The position numbers and the translations under genes are program-made. A DNA stretch of 40,791 nucleotides, taken from a virus. Below are positions 32,918 through 40,791 of the stretch, piece after piece. Position 1 is the stretch's first letter. Each line of letters starts with the position of its first letter. The stretch spans positions 1 through 40,791 of the IMG/VR virus record IMGVR_UViG_3300008110_005446, one strand, 5' to 3'. The notes beneath the pieces were generated by a model, which was given only the letters and a program-made list of their open reading frames with translations, was not told the DNA's origin and searched no databases.

Positions 32918-33763
32918 TTAAAACACAAATACGTATTTCATTATTCTAGCAATAGTATCGTTTGCCTCTTCAGTAGGGTTGACCGGGCACAGATAATCAG
33001 GTTGTTCTTTCTCAATAGGTACAGCTAGTATATTACTTACTCCGCTTAGTCCAAAAGGATTAATATCGTTTTCTTTAAATGTTTTATTAATCGGTTTATG
33101 TCTGCATACTACCCAATATTGTTTGTAGTCTCTAGAATCTAACCATTTATAACATTTTTCCCAAACTTCCTTATTAAGTGCTTCATAGAAAATAACAGGA
33201 CGTTGATTCTTAATAGTCTTTGCCGCGCCTTTAAGCACATCTAATTCTGCACCCTCTACATCAATCTTCATTAACGTAACTTCTGTTAAATCTTCTAAGT
33301 TGTCTAGTTTGATTACTTGTACCTCAATACCTTCGTTATTAACTCCTACTTCACCATAGTTGCCTGATATGTTTTCATCAAAGTTGCTTATAGTCATAGT
33401 GCCATTCTTACTACCTATTGCAGCATTGTATATCCTAATAGGTTTGTCTTTACAGTTATATGCGGCTACTGAAAAGTGATTAGGGTGTGGTTCAAAAGCT
33501 AGCACAGGGCACCCTACTTGTTGATATATTGCTAAGGCATGATATCCAATATTAGTACCTATGTCTAAGTAAGTAGATTCGTGCGTAAGATATCTAGACA
33601 TAACTTGTACCTCTGCATCACAGTACTCGCCAAAGAATAGTATCGATTGACTTACTACAGAATCATTTTTGTAGACTGCCATTTTACCTACTTTACTATC
33701 AGTAACTACTAAGTTTGGGGACAACTGTTCAAGAGTCTCGGTGATGTTTAAATGTTTTGTCAT
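32918..33763 (-). CDS. FkbM-family methyltransferase
   Basis: A 281-residue SAM methyltransferase of the FkbM type. YLDIGTNIGY at 65-74 is motif I, AFEPHPNHF at 89-97 the strand-2 region, NAAIGSKNG the strand-3 region, and MKIDVEGAELDVLKG at 165-179 the family signature. FkbM proteins O-methylate sugars and small molecules and are common in surface-glycan loci. It is followed by the adenylation-domain gene and preceded by a diverged paralog 8 nt away. Confidence 0.85.
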   Translation of the reverse strand: MTKHLNITETLEQLSPNLVVTDSKVGKMAVYKNDSVVSQSILFFGEYCDAEVQVMSRYLTHESTYLDIGTNIGYHALAIYQQVGCPVLAFEPHPNHFSVAAYNCKDKPIRIYNAAIGSKNGTMTISNFDENISGNYGEVGVNNEGIEVQVIKLDNLEDLTEVTLMKIDVEGAELDVLKGAAKTIKNQRPVIFYEALNKEVWEKCYKWLDSRDYKQYWVVCRHKPINKTFKENDINPFGLSGVSNILAVPIEKEQPDYLCPVNPTEEANDTIARIMKYVFVF

Positions 33764-33771
33764 TATATTGT

Positions 33772-34569
33772 TTAGAATAGTATTTTATAATTTGCAAGAC
33801 GTTGTACCATATTAGAATAATCTTCTCCTGCTAATACTTCAACTAAATCGTTTGGCTGCATATTTTCTTCAGGCACAGCTAAAATACTGCTAACGCCTGC
33901 CTTTCCAAACAAATCTTCTTCTGACTTTTTAAAGTTCTCACCAATTGGTTTAGTTAAACAGGTGACCCAGTATTGTTTATATTGTTTACTATTTAAAAAA
34001 GTATAACAATCAGACCAAACTGTCAAGTCTATTGCTTGATACATTATAACTGGTCTATATTTCTTAATGATTTTAGATGAACCTTTTAATATCTCAAATT
34101 CATGACCATTAGTAGTAATCTTCATAACATTTATCTTTTCAGATAGTTCTGATATGTCATCTAGTTTTTTACAAGGAACTTCAATATCATTCAACAATGT
34201 AACTGTGCCTTTTGCGCTACTAAGTGCAGTATGGAATAATTTAATTGGTTTGTTTTGACAGTTAAACGCAGACAATGCAAAGTGATCAGGATTAGGTTCA
34301 AAACCATATACTTTGCATTTAGTCAATTGATTAATAGCAACACATCTATATCCTATATTTGATCCAATATCTACAAAAATAGATTCTTCCTTCAAGTATG
34401 AAGATAGCATATACAATTCAGCACTGTATAATTCTCCGTATCCGATTAGGGCAGTACTAGTAACGCTATCAGTATTAGCCCTATACACACACAGTTCCCC
34501 AAATTTAGTGTCAGTGGTACCTAAATTAGACTTAAGTTTGTCAAAATGTTCTTGTAATTCGTAACTCAT
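33772..34569 (-). CDS. Diverged FkbM-family methyltransferase paralog
   Basis: A 265-residue paralog of the protein at 32918, with FVDIGSNIGY at 65-74 and GFEPNPDHF at 89-97, and similar ends (G-x-SxILAVP). The family signature, MKIDVEGAE in the neighbour, reads MKITTNGHE here (149-157). Asp and Glu at the active-site strand are thus replaced by Thr and Asn, and a short stretch before it is deleted. SAM binding should be kept but catalysis may be lost. It is the first accessory gene of the minus operon; a weak box TATATATA (34581-34574) ends 4 nt before its ATG. Confidence 0.75.
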   Translation of the reverse strand: MSYELQEHFDKLKSNLGTTDTKFGELCVYRANTDSVTSTALIGYGELYSAELYMLSSYLKEESIFVDIGSNIGYRCVAINQLTKCKVYGFEPNPDHFALSAFNCQNKPIKLFHTALSSAKGTVTLLNDIEVPCKKLDDISELSEKINVMKITTNGHEFEILKGSSKIIKKYRPVIMYQAIDLTVWSDCYTFLNSKQYKQYWVTCLTKPIGENFKKSEEDLFGKAGVSSILAVPEENMQPNDLVEVLAGEDYSNMVQRLANYKILF

Positions 34570-34573
34570 CTAT

Positions 34574-34581
34574 TATATATA
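34574..34581 (-). promoter_or_regulatory. Weak late-promoter-like box TATATATA
   Basis: TATATATA on the minus strand ends 4 nt before the ATG at 34569, the same spacing as the strong boxes, but differs from TATAAATA by one base in the core. The 40-nt gap to the hydrolase gene also contains no other signal I can name. Confidence 0.3.
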
Positions 34582-34609
34582 CAGGATGAGTTACTACTAA
34601 AAATATTAT

Positions 34610-35143
34610 TTACTTCTTGCTATAAAAGATATGATTCCCAATTTGTTTTACCTGTTTATAAGGCCATAACGGGTCAACATGTAAGTTATGAAAAAATAAT
34701 GTAGTTTTGGGTATAACTTCTTTATACTTATCTAATGCTAGTACTTCATATGCAATCTGGAATGCACGTTGATATTTTGGATCATTTTCATTCAATTTTC
34801 CTTTGTTCTCGCAAACCCAACTAAATTGACATACTTTAACCTTTTCATCTAATCCCCTATCTACATAGATAACTTGATGAATAACTTTGCATGGGGTACT
34901 AGCAAATCCGTGATCAACACGATTAACTACTACACGTGCGACTGCGGCTTGACCCAATAATGGTTCTTTCCTAGCCTCATAGAAGATGTTGGCTGCTAGG
35001 CATTTGACTTGAGCCAAATCTACTTTCTTATAGATTTTTTCAAATAAAGTTGAATTAGTATTGTTTGTAGATACAAACAAACTTAATAATATTAGAGGTA
35101 CAAATAGGTATACTCTAAAAAAGCTGAAAAATGTGTGCTTCAT
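34610..35143 (-). CDS. SleB-type cell wall hydrolase
   Basis: A 177-residue protein. Residues 11-27 are a hydrophobic N-terminal segment (signal peptide or membrane anchor). The Hydrolase_2/SleB core starts near 42: YEARKEPLLGQ with Glu57 as the expected catalytic acid, then AAVARVVVNRV, and later FSW and TLFFHN. SleB-type enzymes are lytic transglycosylases cutting peptidoglycan, so this is probably an endolysin or virion lysin. A Shine-Dalgarno AAAGGA lies 5-6 nt before the ATG, unlike the accessory operons. A 7-bp hairpin sits just upstream of it. Confidence 0.8.
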   Translation of the reverse strand: MKHTFFSFFRVYLFVPLILLSLFVSTNNTNSTLFEKIYKKVDLAQVKCLAANIFYEARKEPLLGQAAVARVVVNRVDHGFASTPCKVIHQVIYVDRGLDEKVKVCQFSWVCENKGKLNENDPKYQRAFQIAYEVLALDKYKEVIPKTTLFFHNLHVDPLWPYKQVKQIGNHIFYSKK

Positions 35144-35155
35144 AATTTCCTTTCT

Positions 35156-35172
35156 ACTGGATGTTATCCAGT
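35156..35172 (-). other. Hairpin before the hydrolase ribosome site
   Basis: ACTGGAT and ATCCAGT form a 7-bp stem with a 3-nt loop, a few bases upstream of the Shine-Dalgarno of the SleB gene. There is no T run after it. It could protect the 5' end, mark a processed transcript, or weakly terminate the preceding gene. Confidence 0.4.
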
Positions 35173-35199
35173 GACAGCACTATGATAGTTGTTAACTAA

Positions 35200-37233
35200 T
35201 CATAAGTTTTCCCAACAGTCACAATTGCACAATACTACATCAGCAATGGCATCTGTTGGTGTTAATACTGTAGCACAACCTGGTTCGATAAGAATGCTCA
35301 GGTTATTTGGTATTAACGTTGTTTGAGAAGATCCTGCTAGACTTCCCGGGACTGTAGCTGCACCTGTTATAATAGGTATGTTGCTTAGATTGCTACAGTT
35401 TACAAAACCGTCGATTGGGCTGTTACCCAGTGTTTCTCCGGTTACTCTAGGTAATACTAAGTCAGATGCAATGTTTACGTCATTGTCTTGTTCTGCCCCT
35501 GTATACCCTAATCTCTTTGCATTCCGTGCTTCACGCATGGCTGCTATTATACTGTTTCCTCCTACAGTGGTCGTGTCACATATATTTTCTATAACTAATG
35601 CAGATTCTTTAATTTCTGTCTCTGTGGCGTATTGAGATAAACTATCTATAAAGTTTATTGTATCACTAGTGGTACTTGTTAATTCGTCTATTGTAGACAA
35701 AGCTAACAATCTAGCGTTTTCTTCTTTTGCTATATACTCACCAAACTTATTATACAATGAGTTTAGAGTAGAAGCTAATGTTGGATTAGCAATCATTATA
35801 CTATATATTTCATCATTTGCAGAATCAATCAATGTTTGTAATGAACCATATGGTCCAAACCCACCTAATAAGCTATTGATATTATTGTAAATAGCAAATA
35901 AATTAGTAGACTGTAATGCTCTAATCTGTGTTTGTAATTCAGCCCAATCATAGTGTATATCTGTCATGCTTCCAAAGAAGTCACACATCGTATACAATCC
36001 ATTAGTGCCGGATCCTTTTGCTACTGCATCTATTGCAACATTGGCTAACTCTGTATTAGTTGGGATGTTTGTCCCGTTAACACCTAACCCATTAACATTT
36101 TCTAAATTAGATACTACTTGACTAAATTTTTCAATATCCATGTTTTGAATATTTCGTACTTGCATCATGGATCTACTGAGTGCATCACACGAATATGCTA
36201 GTTCAGGTGGTATGATATTGTTTAACCTATCACCAATACTTAGACCTGGCACAGCATCTATAGTACCATTCTTATAAATTAAATAATATGTTTTGCTATT
36301 TGTAGGTAAGGGTGCGCTGTTAAATACAGGTGTTGTCAATGATTGATAGCTATTAGGGAATAATTTCTTAGGGTCTAACAAGTCTGCTAACATTACTAAC
36401 CCTTTAGTCTGACAGTTCAAAGGAGTTAGTACATCTGTTAAATCATCTCCGATAATTAAACAGAATGTAGCGTAAATGTATTTTTGTTGCTCTGATGTTG
36501 CAGGTGTACCATTAAATATGTTAGTGATATCATTGGACGTCATTCCTGCACTTAACAAACCTAAGTTAATTGACTGTGTGACTGCACCATTCTTATATAG
36601 TGTTCGTAGTAAATCATCAGGATTACCGAATGTTGAGATATACTTTAAATCTATTGCTTTACCCACAGCAATCAAATCTTGTCCCCAATAGAAGGTACTT
36701 AGATTTATACCAGCTATATCAGCAGTAATAAGGTCATTCATATTACTATAGATACCATCTAAGAAAGTCAACGAATTATTCAATGCTTTTATTGTATTAT
36801 TCATTTGTGTTTTCTTACCATACATTGCATTGAATGTTGCTAGGAAATCACTGTAACTACCGTTGTTGATGTAAAAATCTTTATGTGCCTGCCATGCAAT
36901 TAATCTTAAGAATCCATGACGAGTATTCTGCCCTGTATATGCATTAATGTATGTACTGGGTTTAGCATTACCCAATGCAGGTATTGTTGACGAACCTATA
37001 CTTATTAAGTTATTATATTCACCCTGAGTTATTCCTGCACCTATCAATGGGTATGCTACATTCATAGCGTTAGTGATAGCAGATAGAATGGTTGTATCTA
37101 TTATTGTACCCGGTGTATAGTTAATAACCGATGTACTAGTACCCATATATGATTGTGCATTTGGGTTGATGTATAGACCTACATCTTGCAACAGAGAACC
37201 CATTGCATTGATTTTTAACGGAGTGTAACTCAT
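35200..37233 (-). CDS. Large probable virion (baseplate/tail) protein
   Basis: A 677-residue protein rich in Asn, Thr, Ser, Ile and Leu, with long helical stretches (around 135-165 and 440-560) and a C-terminal tail containing CNCDCW. I recognise no domain. Its size and composition, and its direct 4-bp overlap with the PAAR tail-tip gene upstream, suggest a structural part of the tail or baseplate. It carries no signal peptide. A cysteine-rich last segment is unusual for a phage structural protein and may bind a metal. Confidence 0.5.
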   Translation of the reverse strand: MSYTPLKINAMGSLLQDVGLYINPNAQSYMGTSTSVINYTPGTIIDTTILSAITNAMNVAYPLIGAGITQGEYNNLISIGSSTIPALGNAKPSTYINAYTGQNTRHGFLRLIAWQAHKDFYINNGSYSDFLATFNAMYGKKTQMNNTIKALNNSLTFLDGIYSNMNDLITADIAGINLSTFYWGQDLIAVGKAIDLKYISTFGNPDDLLRTLYKNGAVTQSINLGLLSAGMTSNDITNIFNGTPATSEQQKYIYATFCLIIGDDLTDVLTPLNCQTKGLVMLADLLDPKKLFPNSYQSLTTPVFNSAPLPTNSKTYYLIYKNGTIDAVPGLSIGDRLNNIIPPELAYSCDALSRSMMQVRNIQNMDIEKFSQVVSNLENVNGLGVNGTNIPTNTELANVAIDAVAKGSGTNGLYTMCDFFGSMTDIHYDWAELQTQIRALQSTNLFAIYNNINSLLGGFGPYGSLQTLIDSANDEIYSIMIANPTLASTLNSLYNKFGEYIAKEENARLLALSTIDELTSTTSDTINFIDSLSQYATETEIKESALVIENICDTTTVGGNSIIAAMREARNAKRLGYTGAEQDNDVNIASDLVLPRVTGETLGNSPIDGFVNCSNLSNIPIITGAATVPGSLAGSSQTTLIPNNLSILIEPGCATVLTPTDAIADVVLCNCDCWENL

Positions 37234-37511
37234 GGAACTACTACGTCAGGGCTGCCTTCAACTATACTATGACCACAACTATTTCCTGATCCTATTCTTA
37301 ATACTGGGTCACCCTCAGCAAATACTGTAGGGCTACCGTCAGTTGTAGTTGCTGCCGCATGTGGGGGATGCGGTGGACCAAATGGCGCATGAGGTGTCAT
37401 AACACTTACATGCAATCCTACATTAATGCCGTTGGCAATAACAGTACCGGCGCCGCGTACTATCGCACCACCTGTTTGATTTTTATCACCCTTACGACTT
37501 AATTGTGGCAT
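37230..37511 (-). CDS. PAAR-domain tail-tip protein
   Basis: A 93-residue PAAR protein. It opens with the typical RKGDKNQTGGAIVRGAG, has a middle His-Pro-rich loop (TPHAPFGPPHPPHAA), and ends with GDPV...GSGNSCGHSIVEGSPDV, giving the His and Cys residues that bind the metal at the cone tip. PAAR proteins sharpen the spike of T4-like tails (gp5.4) and type VI secretion systems. AGGA lies 6 nt before the ATG. Confidence 0.85.
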   Translation of the reverse strand: MPQLSRKGDKNQTGGAIVRGAGTVIANGINVGLHVSVMTPHAPFGPPHPPHAAATTTDGSPTVFAEGDPVLRIGSGNSCGHSIVEGSPDVVVP

Positions 37512-37512
37512 A

Positions 37513-37812
37513 TTATCCTAGTATAATTTTTTTCTCTGGAACTTGAATTCCAGTAGTAGCCTCGATGTATTTCATCTTAATGCTATCTTCTGTGATAGCA
37601 AAAACGGCAACGCTATTAGTATTTAGTGTAACATCTCCGCCTGGTTCTGCGGTAAACATGCTAGGAATCATTTGCATACCTTTTTGTCCGGGTGCAATGC
37701 TAACTGGTTCCGTGATTGTCAAATAACCGTCACCTTTGTTTAGTTCTGTTACTTTAGCGATTAGTTCTTCACCGCTATTCAATTTAAATGTATATACTTG
37801 TCCAACTTCCAT
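37513..37812 (-). CDS. Sm-like (Hfq/LSm-fold) small protein
   Basis: A 99-residue protein with the small barrel order YTFKLNSGEELIAKVTE (Sm1-like: strand, loop, strand), then YLTITEPVSI, and a later VAVFAITEDSIKMKYIEAT that fits the Sm2 strands. Similar short proteins are common in T4-like marine phages. RNA binding is suggested by the fold but no key residues are certain. Its start overlaps the stop of the glutaredoxin gene by one base. Confidence 0.55.
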   Translation of the reverse strand: MEVGQVYTFKLNSGEELIAKVTELNKGDGYLTITEPVSIAPGQKGMQMIPSMFTAEPGGDVTLNTNSVAVFAITEDSIKMKYIEATTGIQVPEKKIILG

Positions 37813-38042
37813 TATACGCTTTCTGTTAATTTTGTTCTGAGTTCATTAAACCCACCCACATATTCATTATCTAAGAAAATCTGTGGTACTGATCTGGCAG
37901 TTGGAACTGCTTCTAATAATTCTTCTTTGGTGTATCCGTCACCAATCTTTCTTTCTTCGTAGGGTATACCCTTACTTTCTAATAATGCCTTTGCTTGGTC
38001 GCAATAAGGGCAGTGGTACTTACTCCATACAATTGCTTTCAT
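37812..38042 (-). CDS. Glutaredoxin
   Basis: A 76-residue glutaredoxin with redox centre CPYC (Cys11, 14), SVPQIF with the cis-proline near 52-57, and VGGFNEL for glutathione contacts. In T4-like phages (NrdC) it donates electrons to class I ribonucleotide reductase; the nrdB gene ends 9 nt upstream, which supports this. A good ribosome site, AAGGA, precedes the ATG. Confidence 0.9.
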   Translation of the reverse strand: MKAIVWSKYHCPYCDQAKALLESKGIPYEERKIGDGYTKEELLEAVPTARSVPQIFLDNEYVGGFNELRTKLTESV

Positions 38043-38051
38043 GTTGTTTCC

Positions 38052-39155
38052 TTATAATACTGGTAATTCTTCATAGTCAACTACGTCTGACATAACGCCG
38101 ATAACATAGTTAGTTGATTCTGTTTCTTGTAATGCTGATTGTTTTTTATTGATGTTTACATGTTTATTGAACCACGGAATAGGACTATTCTTTGGATGAT
38201 TCTCGTTATATTTAATACCGATATCCTTCAGTCTATTAAAAGCAGTGTAGTCTACAAAATCTGATAGTATTTCAGCATTCAAGCCAATCACAACACCTTT
38301 GCTGAATAGATAGTCTGCCCATTCTTTTTCTTCACGGATAACATCTAAGTACATTTCATATACTTCACGTTCGCATTGTTGTTTAGCAATAACAAATCTT
38401 GGGTCATCTTTAACTACATTATTGATTAACCAAGCTGTCCATTCTGTGTGCAACAATTCGTCTTGCAGGATCAAGGAGATAATGTTTCCGTTACCAATGT
38501 AAATCTTGTTCTCTACCATAGCAAGACTAGTTGCAAAACTTACCATGAAGCGTAATGCTTCTAATGCATAACTTGCATTCAATGCTAACCAAATACTGTT
38601 GATGTGTTCTTGATGTCCTACTTTGCTAGGATCTAGTTCTTTCAAACAATTTAGTTGATGTAGTTCGTCATAATATTTGCCTACACTGCTAGACATTTCT
38701 ACGATTTCTTTTGTATCGTGAATTTTATTAAATTCTTCTTTGGGAACACCATATACGTTCCTAATAATATGGCTGTAAGATTTTGAGTGTATATTAGTTT
38801 CAAAGAAACTCCAATTACTAACTAATGCTTCTAGTTCAGGTATGCTAATGACTGGACTGAACACTTGACTTGGTGCACGACCTTGAATACTATCAAGTGC
38901 AGTTTGTCTTAATAAGTTACTAGTAAAGATATGCTTAATTGCATCACTACTGTCCTTGTGGTCTATCTTATCTTTTGTTAAACTGATTTCTTCTGGTACC
39001 CAAAAGAAACCACGTGCTGTTTCCTCATACTTAGCAAGTCTTGGATACTTAACTTCTTCAAATCGTTGTACGGTTACTGGACCTTCTGGGTCTAAAAACA
39101 TTGTACGTTTTAGATAATTAGTCTGTTTACTTAAATTATATTGTTCTTTACTCAT
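38052..39155 (-). CDS. nrdB: Ribonucleotide reductase, class I beta subunit
   Basis: A 367-residue class I small subunit holding the diiron-tyrosyl cofactor. Visible ligands are Asp88 (LDSIQGRAP), Glu119 and His123 (ETNIHSKSY), radical Tyr127, Glu199 (ALEALRF) and Glu233/His236 (DELLH). The first E/H pair has one extra residue between ligands (E-x3-H) compared with the E-x2-H of E. coli NrdB. It makes deoxynucleotides for phage replication together with NrdA. It overlaps the small gene before it by 8 bp. Confidence 0.92.
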   Translation of the reverse strand: MSKEQYNLSKQTNYLKRTMFLDPEGPVTVQRFEEVKYPRLAKYEETARGFFWVPEEISLTKDKIDHKDSSDAIKHIFTSNLLRQTALDSIQGRAPSQVFSPVISIPELEALVSNWSFFETNIHSKSYSHIIRNVYGVPKEEFNKIHDTKEIVEMSSSVGKYYDELHQLNCLKELDPSKVGHQEHINSIWLALNASYALEALRFMVSFATSLAMVENKIYIGNGNIISLILQDELLHTEWTAWLINNVVKDDPRFVIAKQQCEREVYEMYLDVIREEKEWADYLFSKGVVIGLNAEILSDFVDYTAFNRLKDIGIKYNENHPKNSPIPWFNKHVNINKKQSALQETESTNYVIGVMSDVVDYEELPVL

Positions 39156-39342
39156 CTTCTACTTCCAATAGTATTTTACCATCTATGTTTAACACATCAC
39201 TAACTGTGTATATTTTTCCATTAACTTTCACAAGTACTGGAACATCATTGTATATTTTCTTTATAGTGTCGGCACCACTAGCTAATGCTAGTCTGCGCCA
39301 CTCTGATAATATTTTTTGTTGAATTTCATATGCGTCCATCAT
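39148..39342 (-). CDS. Small protein between nrdA and nrdB
   Basis: A 64-residue protein with a helical N-terminal half (MMDAYEIQQKILSEW) and a beta-rich C-terminal half (VLVKVNGKIYTVSDV). ATG 39342 is chosen because it forms an ATGATGG overlap with the TGA stop of nrdA; the frame opens earlier at 39351. I recognise no family. Position suggests a role with ribonucleotide reductase, but that is only context. Confidence 0.6.
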   Translation of the reverse strand: MMDAYEIQQKILSEWRRLALASGADTIKKIYNDVPVLVKVNGKIYTVSDVLNIDGKILLEVEDE

Positions 39343-40791
39343 AATACACAACTTTCACAATAATCTTCATCTCCTAATACTTCTTGTTTAACAAATGGGA
39401 TAACATTATCTTCTTGCAATGCTACTTTACTACCCACTTTGTTAATCAAACTATAATAGATAGTTTTGATTCCCCACTTGTACGCAAGCATTAGATTCTT
39501 AGCAATCAATGTACCGGGCACCTTACCTTCAGGAAAATATGCAGGATTGTAGAATGTATTAGTACTTAGGCTTTGATCAATATATACTGCTAATACAGCC
39601 GCTGTCTTTAAGTAGTCAACACAATCTTTCTGATCCCACATCAATTGATAACGATTCTTTAATCGCTTGTATTCCGGGACTACTTGTACAAATGATCCAG
39701 CTTTGCTTTCTTTAACACTTATCATCTCCATTGGCATTTCAATACCATTTGTTGAGTTAAGTACAACGCTAGAACTTTCAACAGGTGCTACAGCCATCAG
39801 TGTAGCATTTCTAATGCCATACTTCAATAGTTTTTCACGTAGACTTTCCCAATCCATACTAGGGCTAAAGTCTGTTAATTCATTAACACCCTCACTTCTG
39901 CGTTCCCAGGGGAAGATGCCTTGTCCGTAGAAGGTATGTTGGCTACGACCGCATGCACCACGTTCTTGTGCTAATTCTACACTTGTTTCTGTTAGATAGT
40001 ATGCTTGATGTTCCATCCAACGTTTTACTTCTGCCAATGCTTCTGGCGTGCCATATTTATAACTACGCTTTGCATGCCAGTAAGCTAAATTGGTAATCCC
40101 TACACCAAGAGGTTCGAAATCTAAGTTAGCTAACTTACTCTGAACACTCAGGAAGTCTTGATAGCTAAGGAGATTACTTAGACTGCGGACTAATACTCTA
40201 CATGCCTTACGCATTTCTTGGGGCGTCTTAAACGCACCCCAGTTCACACTGCCTAATGTACATAGTGCAATGCGCCCAGCCTCGTCTTCAATACGTTGAA
40301 AAGGCTTTGTAGGTAATAGTATTTCTTGGCAAAGGTTACTCTGGTAAATCGGATCAAGTTTAGTATCAAACGGACCCTGATTAATTACGTTATCAATGAA
40401 TACTAGATAGATACGACCTGTATCTGTACGTTCTTTTAGTATTCCATTCTTAAATATTTCTACAGCTGGCAACACTTTCTTTTTGATGCCACGTTTGTGT
40501 TCGTACATAGTGTACAACTTTTCAAATTCTTCACTATCACGATAGTATGCTTCATATAAGTCTGGTACATCATGCGGATCAAACAATGTAATGTTTTCAT
40601 TTTTAGCAAAACGATTGAAGAACATCTTGTTAACTACAACACTGTAATCCATTTGACGTACACGTGTTTCTTCTGTACCTTGATTGTTCTTTAATACAAT
40701 CAAATCTTCAAACTGATAGTGCCATACTGGGAATGTAACTGTACAACTAGCATTACGTACACCGCCTTGACTGCAACTACGTAGATCACCA
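39339..40791 (-). CDS. nrdA: Ribonucleotide reductase, class I alpha subunit (partial, 5' end outside window)
   Basis: The C-terminal 483 codons of NrdA are present; the reading frame runs off the window at 40791, where SCSQGGVRNASCTVTFP continues upstream of the internal Met at 40703. SNLCQE has the active-site Asn, Cys and Glu, TIYYS holds the paired radical-transfer tyrosines, and the C-terminal CESCVL carries the redox-active C-x2-C that glutaredoxin reduces. The family is about 750 residues long. The N-terminal ATP cone and first active-site Cys are outside the window. Confidence 0.93.
   Translation of the reverse strand, partial: GDLRSCSQGGVRNASCTVTFPVWHYQFEDLIVLKNNQGTEETRVRQMDYSVVVNKMFFNRFAKNENITLFDPHDVPDLYEAYYRDSEEFEKLYTMYEHKRGIKKKVLPAVEIFKNGILKERTDTGRIYLVFIDNVINQGPFDTKLDPIYQSNLCQEILLPTKPFQRIEDEAGRIALCTLGSVNWGAFKTPQEMRKACRVLVRSLSNLLSYQDFLSVQSKLANLDFEPLGVGITNLAYWHAKRSYKYGTPEALAEVKRWMEHQAYYLTETSVELAQERGACGRSQHTFYGQGIFPWERRSEGVNELTDFSPSMDWESLREKLLKYGIRNATLMAVAPVESSSVVLNSTNGIEMPMEMISVKESKAGSFVQVVPEYKRLKNRYQLMWDQKDCVDYLKTAAVLAVYIDQSLSTNTFYNPAYFPEGKVPGTLIAKNLMLAYKWGIKTIYYSLINKVGSKVALQEDNVIPFVKQEVLGDEDYCESCVL

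Noticed and set aside
602-34569. RiPP precursor peptide for the radical SAM enzymes
   Set aside because: The genes leave gaps of only 0-46 bp and I saw no short Cys- or Gly-rich frame with leader-like features. A precursor could lie outside the window or be a larger protein.
36476-36691. Plus-strand frames inside the 677-residue gene (35378-35890, 36476-36691)
   Set aside because: They are opposite-strand shadows of a long uninterrupted coding frame and have no start signals.
1-40791. CRISPR array, insertion sequence or integrase
   Set aside because: No spaced repeats beyond the pair at 411-524, no transposase or integrase motif and no terminal inverted repeats were seen.

Overview
The window looks like part of the genome of a large, AT-rich, T4-like contractile-tailed phage, probably marine. 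The right end carries genes typical of such phages: class I ribonucleotide reductase (nrdA, cut by the window edge, and nrdB), a glutaredoxin, an Sm-like protein, a PAAR tail-tip protein, a large probable structural protein and a SleB-type cell wall hydrolase. Boxes matching the T4 late promoter TATAAATA sit in front of many operons. Genes are packed with 1-17 bp overlaps, and I see no rRNA, no recognisable tRNA, no insertion sequence and no broken gene. The host cannot be read from the sequence.

Layout. 1-601 is mostly non-coding and rich in hairpins, with one short candidate ORF on the minus strand. 602-34569 is an accessory block of about 34 kb: one tandem-domain glycosyltransferase-like protein, eleven radical SAM proteins, thirteen proteins of the 2-oxoglutarate/Fe(II) oxygenase (double-stranded beta-helix) type, four SAM methyltransferases (two FkbM-like), three SGNH/GDSL-like proteins, a QueC-like PP-loop ATPase, a short PLP aminotransferase-like protein, a shortened ANL adenylation domain, a hexapeptide-repeat acyltransferase, two paralogous kinase-like proteins, a possible GNAT protein and one unknown. 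34610-40791 is the core phage part, all on the minus strand.

The accessory block is built from operons on alternating strands: + 602-11508, - 11471-15987, + 16028-18523, - 18510-23756, + 23782-24528, - 24513-26164, + 26208-28719, - 28721-31201, + 31248-32272, - from 32269. Divergent operons share short intergenic gaps with back-to-back late-promoter-like boxes, often only 4-5 nt before the start codon, which suggests leaderless late mRNAs. Convergent operons overlap at, or directly abut, their stop codons.

Interpretation (inference). The enzyme mix is what one expects from a pathway that builds and decorates a small molecule, glycan or peptide: C-H chemistry by radical SAM and 2OG enzymes, methylation, acylation, adenylation, amination and ester hydrolysis. 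No precursor peptide gene is visible in the block, so the substrate is probably a host-surface or virion glycan, a virion protein, or a metabolite. Several members have lost catalytic residues (the 2OG-like protein at 19028-19627, the TauD paralog at 29571-30446, the FkbM paralog at 33772-34569), which suggests binding or scaffold roles inside the system.
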